Below are positions 15,751 through 22,652 of a stretch of DNA of 56,295 nucleotides, in pieces. Source of the stretch: an uncultured Collinsella sp. (GTDB lineage Bacteria; Actinomycetota; Coriobacteriia; Coriobacteriales; Coriobacteriaceae). Every line of letters starts with the position of its first letter. Position 1 is the first letter of the stretch. Under the pieces are notes generated by a model. It was not told where the DNA came from. It was given only the letters and a program-made list of their open reading frames with translations, and made no database searches. A program made the position numbers and the translations under genes. The stretch is taken from contig UQLB01000016.1 in assembly GCA_900541725.1 (NCBI GenBank), positions 1 through 56,295 of the forward strand, read 5' to 3'.

Positions 15751-17007
15751 ATGGCTTCCACCAACTCCAACAAGGGTCGCGCCGTCGTGCTTTCCGCCGC
15801 GTGCGTCACCATGTTCTTCATCAGCTCCATCGCGCTGTATTCCGTCGTGAGCAAGAACCTGCTCGCCGTCTACCCCGAGTGGTCGAGCGCCCTTACCTGG
15901 GCTTTCCCCGTCTTCCAGACCATCATGGCCGTGACGGGCATCTTCGCCGGCCGCATCTCCGATAAGATCGGCCCGCGCAACGTCGTGATCGCTGCCGCCG
16001 TGTGCTACGGCCTGGGCTGGTTCATGTCCGGCACCGTCACCGAGCCGTGGCAGTTCTACCTGTGGTTCTCGCTCGTCGCCGCCATCGGCAACGGCCTGGG
16101 CTACAACCCGGCGCTCACCACCGGACAAAAGTGGTTCATCGACAAGAAGGGTCTCGCCTCCGGCATCACCCTGGCCGCTTCGACCGCCGGCCCCGCCGTG
16201 CTGTCCCCGGTGCTCGCCTCGCTGCTCATCCCGAGCCTGGGCATCTTTGGCGCCCTCAAGGCGCTCGGCGTCATCTTCTTTGTGACGATTGCCGCCTCCG
16301 CCCTGTTCCTGAAGGCCCCCGAGGCCGGCTGGCTGCCCGAGGGCTTCGAGGCCCCCAAGGGCGGCGCGCATGCCGGCACCTTCGGTGACCTCACCCCGGG
16401 CGAGATGGTCAAGACCCCGCGCTTCTGGGTCCTCATCGTCACCTTCGCCTTTGCCGCCACCGCGGGCACCCTGCTCGTGGGCAAGGTTGCCTCCATCGCC
16501 GCCGTCCAGCTCTTCGCCGACCCCACGAGCGCCGCGGCCGTCGCCCTCGGCGGTGTGGTCGTCTCCGTCAACACCTGCGCCAACCTGGTCGGTCGTCTGT
16601 CCTTTGGCCAGATCATCGACAAGCTCGGCGCCTATAAGTCGCTGCTCATCAGCCTTGTCGTCACCATCGTTGCACTCGTCATCATGTCGATGAGCTTTAC
16701 GCAGAGCATGTTCTTTGTGGCGCTCGCCCTGCTCGGCTTTAGCTTTGGCGCCCTACTCGTCATCTACCCGCCGCTCACCGGTGGCGCCTTTGGCACCAGC
16801 AACATCGGCGTCAACTACGGCATCATGTTTTTGGGTTACGCCGCTTCCACCTGGATCAGCCAGCCCATCACCGCCGTGTTGTATCACGCCGAGGCCGGCA
16901 GCGCCGCCTACCAGCAGTCCTTCTACGGCGCCATCGTGATCGCCGCCATCGCCGTCGTGCTCACCGTCTACATGATGGTCTCCGACAGCAAGAAGAAGTC
17001 CGCCTAG
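15751..17007 (+). CDS. MFS transporter, OFA (oxalate/formate antiporter-like) family
   Basis: A 418-residue, twelve-segment carrier. The loop between segments 2 and 3 is GRISDKIGPRNV, and NGLGYNPALTTGQKWFIDKK is a hallmark of the OFA branch, which carries organic anions. It lies between two dehydrogenase genes and probably imports their substrate or exchanges it for product. An RBS-like AGAAAGAG precedes ATG 15751. The palindrome at 17016 follows its stop. Confidence 0.88.
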   Translation: MASTNSNKGRAVVLSAACVTMFFISSIALYSVVSKNLLAVYPEWSSALTWAFPVFQTIMAVTGIFAGRISDKIGPRNVVIAAAVCYGLGWFMSGTVTEPWQFYLWFSLVAAIGNGLGYNPALTTGQKWFIDKKGLASGITLAASTAGPAVLSPVLASLLIPSLGIFGALKALGVIFFVTIAASALFLKAPEAGWLPEGFEAPKGGAHAGTFGDLTPGEMVKTPRFWVLIVTFAFAATAGTLLVGKVASIAAVQLFADPTSAAAVALGGVVVSVNTCANLVGRLSFGQIIDKLGAYKSLLISLVVTIVALVIMSMSFTQSMFFVALALLGFSFGALLVIYPPLTGGAFGTSNIGVNYGIMFLGYAASTWISQPITAVLYHAEAGSAAYQQSFYGAIVIAAIAVVLTVYMMVSDSKKKSA

Positions 17008-17015
17008 TTTTACCG

Positions 17016-17046
17016 ATGCGGCAAAGGGACTGCCCCCTTGCCGCAT
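17016..17046. repeat. REP-like palindrome, copy 2
   Basis: Arms ATGCGGCAAAGGG and CCCTTGCCGCAT match the family seen at 2202, 18234, 30178 and 50618. It lies inside the operon between the MFS and Gfo/Idh genes. Confidence 0.7.
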
Positions 17047-17075
17047 TCCACCGCCACCAGTATTAAGGAGTCGAA

Positions 17076-18116
17076 ATGTCTGAGCTCAACCCCGTCCGCA
17101 TTGCCGTTATCGGCGCCGGCGCCATGGGCCGCAACCACATCCGCTTTGTCACCGAGGAGCCCGAGGCCGAGCTCGTCGCCATCGCCGACGCCTTTGAGGG
17201 CGCCCGCGCCACGGCCGAGGCCGCCGGCGTGCCGTTTTACACCGATCCCGCTCAGATGATGGACGAGGTCAAGCCCGAGGCCGTCATTATCGCCACCCCC
17301 AACGACCTGCACCTGGGCGTTGCTCGCGAGGCTGTGAAGCGCAATATTGTGCCGCTGGTCGAAAAGCCGATCTCCAACGACCTCGAGGATGCCCAAGCCT
17401 TCGCCGCCGAGGCCGAGACCGCCGGCGTGCCCGTGCTCGTGGGTCAGCACCGTCGCCACAACCCCTTCGTCAACAAGGCCAAGGAGATCATCGAGTCCGG
17501 CGAGCTGGGCAAGCTCACCGTGTCGAGCTTCCACTACATGATCTATAAGAACGACGAGTACTTCGACGTCGAGTGGCGCCGCAAGAAGGGTGCCGGCCCG
17601 ATCCTGGTCAACCTGGTGCACGATGTCGACCTGCTCCGCTATCTGTTGGGCGAGCCCGTTGCCGTCCAGGGTATGCAGTCCAGCGCCGCCCGCGGTTTTG
17701 AGACCGAGGACTCCGCCGTGGTCAACGTCCGTTTTGCCGATGGCGCGCTTGCGAGCATGACCATCTCCGACGCCACCGCCAGCCCCTGGAACTGGGAGGC
17801 CACCGCTCGCGAGGACCCGCAGTACCGTCCCTTCGACGCCGACGCCTACTTTATCGGCGGCACTAAGGGCGCCCTTTCGCTGCCCCGCCTGCACCAGTTC
17901 TCCTACGACGGCGCCTCCAACTGGCACAAGCCGCTGCAGATGGAGATCCCAGCCGTCGACCCGGCGCTGCCGCACAAGATGCAGCTCAAGCACTTTGTGA
18001 AGGTTGTCCGCCGCGAGGTCGAGCCCGTCGTGACCCCCGCCGACAACGTTAAGACGCTCACGCTGCTTAACGCCATCAAGGAGGCCGCCGAGACCGGCCA
18101 GCTCGTCGAGCTGTAA
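17076..18116 (+). CDS. Gfo/Idh/MocA-family oxidoreductase
   Basis: A 346-residue NAD(P)-dependent dehydrogenase. The nucleotide fold starts VRIAVIGAGAMGRNH, and the family motif EKPIS lies near residue 93. A downstream HD (VHDVDLLRYLLG) sits in the C-terminal sheet domain as the usual catalytic His. Relatives oxidise inositols and sugars. AAGGAG precedes ATG 17076. It closes the operon started by the SDR gene; a terminator is at 18190-18223. The substrate is unknown. Confidence 0.9.
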   Translation: MSELNPVRIAVIGAGAMGRNHIRFVTEEPEAELVAIADAFEGARATAEAAGVPFYTDPAQMMDEVKPEAVIIATPNDLHLGVAREAVKRNIVPLVEKPISNDLEDAQAFAAEAETAGVPVLVGQHRRHNPFVNKAKEIIESGELGKLTVSSFHYMIYKNDEYFDVEWRRKKGAGPILVNLVHDVDLLRYLLGEPVAVQGMQSSAARGFETEDSAVVNVRFADGALASMTISDATASPWNWEATAREDPQYRPFDADAYFIGGTKGALSLPRLHQFSYDGASNWHKPLQMEIPAVDPALPHKMQLKHFVKVVRREVEPVVTPADNVKTLTLLNAIKEAAETGQLVEL

Positions 18117-18189
18117 CGCCCCAGGGTGGGCCGCGGCAGAAACCCTGCGCCGAGCCCCTCGGCCCGCTATCGACAAGCCCCTCTTCTCT

Positions 18190-18223
18190 GCCCCGCGAGC
18201 AGCCTCCTGCCCGCGGGGCTTTT
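18190..18223 (+). terminator. Terminator of the SDR-MFS-Gfo/Idh operon
   Basis: GCCCCGCG (18190-18197) pairs with CGCGGGGC (18212-18219), followed by TTTT. Confidence 0.75.
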
Positions 18224-18233
18224 GTGCAGTGGC

Positions 18234-18264
18234 ATGCGACAAAGGGACAGTCCCTTTGTCGCAT
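18234..18264. repeat. REP-like palindrome, copy 3 (perfect)
   Basis: A perfect palindrome with 15-base arms (ATGCGACAAAGGGAC and complement) around one base. It lies between the operon terminator and the Tex gene. Confidence 0.8.
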
Positions 18265-18323
18265 CGCGGGTGGTATCCTTGGTAGCTCTGTGCTGCAAAC
18301 GCACCTTAAACGCAAGGAGTTCC

Positions 18324-20471
18324 ATGGATCTTATCGCCCAGCTCGCCCGCGAGCTCAACCTTAAAGCCGCCAACGTCGAGGCGGCCGTCAAGCTCATCGA
18401 CGAGGGCAACACCATTCCCTTTATCTCGCGCTACCGCAAGGAAGCAACGGGCGGCATGGACGACGTCGCCCTGCGCGCACTCGACGAGCGCCTGTCCTAC
18501 CTGCGCAATCTTGAGCAGCGCAAAGAGGACGTCATTCTGCTCATCGACGCCCAGGGCAAACTCACGCCCGAACTCGAGCAGCAGATTCGCGAGGCCACGC
18601 AGCTCCAGCGCGTCGAGGACCTCTACAAGCCCTACCGCAAAAAGCGCATGACCCGCGCGCAGAAGGCTCGCGAGGCAGGCCTGGAGCCACTCGCCAACAT
18701 GATCATCATGCAGGCCTCGGCCAAGGGCAGCGCACTCGACGCCGCCGCGGCATACGTCAACGAAGAGGCCGGCTTCGACACGCCCGAGAAGGCGCTCGCC
18801 GGCGCCGCCGACATCGTGGCCGAAACGGTGGCCGAGGACCCCGAGAACGTCGCCGACCTGCGCGCCTTTACGCAAAACACCGCCGACATCGTCGTCGAGG
18901 CCACCGACCCCGCCGAGAAGACCCCCTACGAGCCCTACTACAACTATGATGAGCCGCTGCGCCGTATACCCAACCACCGCGTGCTGGCTATCGACCGCGG
19001 CGAGCGCGAGGGCAAGCTTCGCGTGCGCGTGAACGTCGACGGCGCTGCCGCCACGGCGCGCCTCGGCAGCCGTTGGCCCCGACGCCAGGGTGTGTTTGCT
19101 CCCGTCTTCGATGCCGCCATCGCCGACGGCTACAAGCGCCTCATGGCCCCCTCGCTGGAGCGCGAGGCCCGCGCCAAACTCACCGTTCGCGCCCAGACCG
19201 AGGCCATCAACGTTTTTGCCAAGAATCTCGAAGGCTTGCTCTCGGCACGCCCCGTGCGCGGCGCCCGCGTGCTCGCGCTCGACCCGGGCTACCGCACGGG
19301 CTGCAAGGTCGCCGTCATGGACGAAACCGGCAAGCTGCTCGACCACGGCGTGGTCTACCCCACCAAGCCGCGCCACGACGTCGCCGGCACCAAGCGCGAG
19401 CTCGCCCGCCTCGTCAAGAAGGACAGCGTCAACACCATCGTCATCGGCAACGGCACCGCCAGCCGCGAGACCGAAGAAGTCGTCTCGGAGTTCATTGCCG
19501 AGCAGGCACCCGGACTGCGATACACCATCGTCAACGAGGCCGGCGCGTCGGTGTACTCCGCCTCCGAGCTCGCCAGCCAGGAGTATCCCGATCTGGATGT
19601 CACCGTGCGCGGCGCCATGAGCTTGGGTCGTCGCCTGCAGGACCCGCTGGCAGAGCTCGTCAAGATTCCGCCCCAGTCCATCGGCGTGGGCCAATACCAG
19701 CACGACCTTGACCAGGCCGAGCTCTCGCGCACGCTGGGCCACGTGGTGGAGGACGTCGTCAACCGTGTGGGCGTCGATGTAAACACCGCGAGCGCGAGCC
19801 TGCTGGGATACGTATCGGGCATCACGCCGAGCGTGGCCAAGAATATCGTGGCTTTCCGCGAGGAAAACGGCGCCTTTACCGATCGCCGCCAGCTCAAGAA
19901 GGTCCCCAAGCTGGGGCCCAAGGCATATCTCAACGCCGCGGGCTTCCTGCGCATCAGCGGTGGCAAGAACCCGCTCGACGCGACGAGCGTCCACCCCGAA
20001 AGCTACGAGGTGGCCACGTCCGTCCTGGAACGCGCCGGCGTTAAAGCCAGCGAGCTCGGCCGTGGCGGCGTGCCCGACATTGAGCGCCGTCTGGGCAGCA
20101 TTTCGGCGCTGGCAAGCGACCTGGACTGCGGCACCCTGACGCTCATCGACATTGTCAACGAGCTCAAGAAGCCCGGTCGCGACCCGCGCGACGACGCGCC
20201 CGAGGTAGTCTTTAGCCGCTCGGCGCTTTCGATCGACGACCTGGAGCCCGGCATGGAACTCAAGGGCACGGTGCGCAATGTTGTGGACTTTGGCGCCTTC
20301 GTCGACGTGGGCGTGCACCAGGACGGCCTCGTGCACATCTCCAAGCTGGCCAACCGCTTCGTCAAGCACCCCAGCGACGTGGTACGCGTCGGCGACACGG
20401 TAAAGGTATGGGTCGAGAAGGTCGATCGCGACCGCAAGAAGATCTCGCTCACCATGGTGCAGGGGAAGTAA
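18324..20471 (+). CDS. tex: Tex-family RNA-binding transcription accessory protein
   Basis: A 715-residue cytoplasmic protein with the full Tex order: N-terminal helical domain, a YqgF/RNase H-like domain (VLALDPGYRTGCKVAV near residue 315), helix-hairpin-helix motifs (GYVSGITPSVAKNIV; VPKLGPKAYLNAAGF), and a C-terminal S1 domain (ELKGTVRNVVDFGAFVDVG, then GLVHISKL). Tex binds nucleic acid and associates with transcription or ribosomes. The longer open frame back to 18126 is rejected because it runs through a terminator and a palindrome; ATG 18324 follows AAGGAG. Confidence 0.94.
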   Translation: MDLIAQLARELNLKAANVEAAVKLIDEGNTIPFISRYRKEATGGMDDVALRALDERLSYLRNLEQRKEDVILLIDAQGKLTPELEQQIREATQLQRVEDLYKPYRKKRMTRAQKAREAGLEPLANMIIMQASAKGSALDAAAAYVNEEAGFDTPEKALAGAADIVAETVAEDPENVADLRAFTQNTADIVVEATDPAEKTPYEPYYNYDEPLRRIPNHRVLAIDRGEREGKLRVRVNVDGAAATARLGSRWPRRQGVFAPVFDAAIADGYKRLMAPSLEREARAKLTVRAQTEAINVFAKNLEGLLSARPVRGARVLALDPGYRTGCKVAVMDETGKLLDHGVVYPTKPRHDVAGTKRELARLVKKDSVNTIVIGNGTASRETEEVVSEFIAEQAPGLRYTIVNEAGASVYSASELASQEYPDLDVTVRGAMSLGRRLQDPLAELVKIPPQSIGVGQYQHDLDQAELSRTLGHVVEDVVNRVGVDVNTASASLLGYVSGITPSVAKNIVAFREENGAFTDRRQLKKVPKLGPKAYLNAAGFLRISGGKNPLDATSVHPESYEVATSVLERAGVKASELGRGGVPDIERRLGSISALASDLDCGTLTLIDIVNELKKPGRDPRDDAPEVVFSRSALSIDDLEPGMELKGTVRNVVDFGAFVDVGVHQDGLVHISKLANRFVKHPSDVVRVGDTVKVWVEKVDRDRKKISLTMVQGK

Positions 20472-20480
20472 ACCGCCAAA

Positions 20481-20820
20481 GCAAGGGTACCCCCTGCAGC
20501 GACGTGCAAAATCGCGAGTATTCTGCAATTTCCGCCGCTCCGAACGCCCCTCAGAGGCAATAAAGTCAAAAACGGCCCCCGTTTTAGCGTCGTCAGAGCC
20601 AAAACGGGGGCCGTTCCATGCTTCGGTTAACTGATAAAGACCTTTACCTTGCTGAATACTCTCAATTTTGCACGGCGCAGGCGGGGGTACCTTTGCCCAC
20701 GGCAGGATATGGAAGCCAAGCGCCAACTTGCTGGCAAGCTTGTGTCGGCAGCCCCGGCCTTTCCTTTGCCTAGCGCGACCCTCGCGGAGCGCATGAGCGA
20801 TAGGGAAAGGAAAGGCCGGG
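20481..20820. repeat. Nested inverted repeats between tex and the aldolase gene
   Basis: The ~380-base gap holds no gene. A ~48-base imperfect inverted repeat has arms at 20481-20528 and 20649-20696, sharing GTGCAAAAT and GAGTATTC. Inside it is a strong hairpin at 20571-20615 (arms AACGGCCCCCGTTTT), probably the tex terminator. A third inverted repeat with 20-base arms (19 matches) lies at 20753-20772 and 20801-20820. A 22-base copy of the aldolase 3' end lies at 20699-20721. Confidence 0.75.
20571..20615 (+). terminator. Probable terminator of tex
   Basis: AACGGCCCCCGTTTT (20571-20585) pairs perfectly with 20601-20615 around a 15-base loop, 100 bases after the tex stop. There is no long T tract on the plus strand, so termination is likely but not certain. 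Confidence 0.6.
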
Positions 20821-20851
20821 CGAACAACTCGCAGCGCAGCCAGTGTTCGCG

Positions 20852-21556
20852 TTACGGCAGGATATGGAAGCCGAGCGACGCGATATCCTTGGCAAAGCCG
20901 CGCACGGTGTCGAGCGAGACCTCGTACGGGTCGCGACCGATGTTCTTGCGCTTGGCCAGGATGCTGTTGGGCACCGTGATGATCTGGCAACCGCAGGCCT
21001 CGGCCTGGTAAATGTTGATGAGCTCGCGCGTGGATGCCCACAGGACCTCACAGTTGGACTTGGCAGCGGCCTTCTTGACCGACTCCGTCATAAACGGAAT
21101 GGGGTCGACGCCGGTATCGGCGATGCGGCCGGCAAAGAGCGAGATGATGGACGGCGTCTCGGCATCAACAGCCTCGACCATCTCATCGACCTGCTCGGGC
21201 GTAAAGATGGTGGTGACGTTGACCTTGATGCCGTCAGCCGAAAGCTTGCGGACCAGCTCGGCGGTGGACTCGCCCTTGGTGGTCACGCACGGAATCTTGA
21301 CGTAGACGTTCTCGGCCCAGGTAGCGATCTCGCGGGCCTCGACCTCCATGGTCTCGACGTCGTCGGCAAAGACCTCAAACGAAACGGACACATCGGTGAT
21401 ATGGGTCAGGACCTCTTTGGCAAACGCGCGGTAATCCGTCACGCCGCCCTTCTTCATAAGGGACGGGTTGGTCGTGAAACCCTGAACGTTGCCGTTCTCG
21501 TACATGTCGAGCATGCCCTCGAGGTTTGCACCGTCAGCGAACACCTTGATTGCCAT
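20852..21556 (-). CDS. fsa: Transaldolase-like fructose-6-phosphate aldolase
   Basis: A 234-residue enzyme of the small transaldolase/FSA (TalC) family, which splits or transfers dihydroxyacetone units between sugar phosphates. Visible are FADGANLEG (Asp8), GFTTNPSL and the Schiff-base Lys87 in VYVKIPC. It is longer than E. coli FsaA (220), closer to the TalC-like actinobacterial form, so true transaldolase activity is possible. ATG 21556 follows AAAGGAA by 8 bases; the open frame starts 8 codons earlier without a site. Its last 22 bases are duplicated downstream. Confidence 0.88.
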   Translation of the reverse strand: MAIKVFADGANLEGMLDMYENGNVQGFTTNPSLMKKGGVTDYRAFAKEVLTHITDVSVSFEVFADDVETMEVEAREIATWAENVYVKIPCVTTKGESTAELVRKLSADGIKVNVTTIFTPEQVDEMVEAVDAETPSIISLFAGRIADTGVDPIPFMTESVKKAAAKSNCEVLWASTRELINIYQAEACGCQIITVPNSILAKRKNIGRDPYEVSLDTVRGFAKDIASLGFHILP

Positions 21557-21749
21557 CTGCCTGATTCCTTTCGCTTGCACATGGGCGTTAAACTGCTAAA
21601 CACTTTACCTACGTTTATCAAGTCGTGAGCTGCGGGTTTTTATCTTCTCGGCGAACGGTATAAACACCTCAGTGTTTGGATTGATAAATCGATTGAGCAT
21701 GCAAACGCAAAGAGTCGCAGTTTAAGCAAACGTCAGAAGGCGAGATTCA

Positions 21750-22577
21750 TTAGATGAGGCCGAAATGTTGCATCGCTGCCACGGTGCCGTCGTGTGCGAC
21801 ATCGTCGGTCACGTAGTCGGCGACCGCCTTGACCTCGGGCATGGCGTTGCCCATGGCGACAGCCGTCTCGACGGCAGCGAGCATGCCCAGGTCGTTGCCA
21901 GAATCGCCAAAGCCAAAGGTGCGCGCATTTCCCTCGCGGCCCAGATACGCCAGCGCTCGCGCCACGCCCACGCCCTTGTCAATGCCCTTGGGGCTCAGCT
22001 CGCGATTCTGACCACCGGTGTTGCACAGCTCAAACTCGCGATCGATAAAGCCGTCATCGTTGGCTACGCGAGCCAGGTAGCTCGCGACGATGCACACCTT
22101 GCCCACGCGCAGACGGCCGTCGACGTGCATTTCCTCGGTGCTGTGCACCACAGAAGTGCCGATTAGAGACGACTGCTCAACACCCGCGGGTTCCAGGGCA
22201 AAAGTAGCCACGTTGGTCTCGAAAAAGGCCTCAATCCTTGCCGCGGCCATACGGCGCGCGAGCTCCTCGATAACGTCTTCGTCAAAGCAGTCCTCATACA
22301 CCACGCGGCCCTCGACCTCGAGCGTGGCGCCCGCCATGGCAACGACGCCCGCGGGGTCGAGCGCACGCAAGCTATCGGCGATGAGCCACAGGGGGCGACC
22401 CGTGCAGATAAACGCCTTGTGTCCCGCGTCGCGCAGACGATGAAACGCCTCGACGACCGCCTGCGAGGGGCGAACCGCCGAAAAGTCCTTGTCGGTCATG
22501 TTATCGGGATCGAACGACGTCAGCGTGCCGTCCACGTCAAAAAAGAGCACAGCGGGTTCGGGACACGCATCAATCAT
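21750..22577 (-). CDS. HAD-superfamily (Cof-type) phosphatase
   Basis: A 275-residue hydrolase with motif I FFDVDGTLT (nucleophile Asp and DxD), motif II FICTGRP, and motif IV GDSGNDLGMLAAV with GNA after it. The large cap between motifs II and III marks the Cof/type IIB subgroup, which dephosphorylates sugar phosphates or flavin and PLP precursors. ATG 22577 follows AAAGGAA. It is divergent from the methyltransferase gene across a short shared promoter region. The substrate is unknown. Confidence 0.88.
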   Translation of the reverse strand: MIDACPEPAVLFFDVDGTLTSFDPDNMTDKDFSAVRPSQAVVEAFHRLRDAGHKAFICTGRPLWLIADSLRALDPAGVVAMAGATLEVEGRVVYEDCFDEDVIEELARRMAAARIEAFFETNVATFALEPAGVEQSSLIGTSVVHSTEEMHVDGRLRVGKVCIVASYLARVANDDGFIDREFELCNTGGQNRELSPKGIDKGVGVARALAYLGREGNARTFGFGDSGNDLGMLAAVETAVAMGNAMPEVKAVADYVTDDVAHDGTVAAMQHFGLI

Positions 22578-22652
22578 ATGGGTTCCTTTCGAGGATAAGG
22601 GCAAACGAAGCATCCATCATATAATGGAGCGACGCAACCAGAGAGGTCACCC

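Noticed and set aside
14638..16371. 577-residue antisense frame over the SDR and MFS genes
   Set aside because: Composition (Gly, His, Asp, Gly-rich strings) is that of a shadow frame; the plus-strand genes have clear motifs.
18126..18323. N-terminal extension of Tex by 66 residues
   Set aside because: It would translate through the operon terminator and a perfect palindrome; the ATG at 18324 has a good ribosome site and matches the usual Tex start.
18306..21041. 911-residue open frame antisense to tex
   Set aside because: A long open frame arises from GC-rich codon bias opposite tex. It has no ribosome site, no recognisable domain, and tex on the plus strand has a complete domain set.
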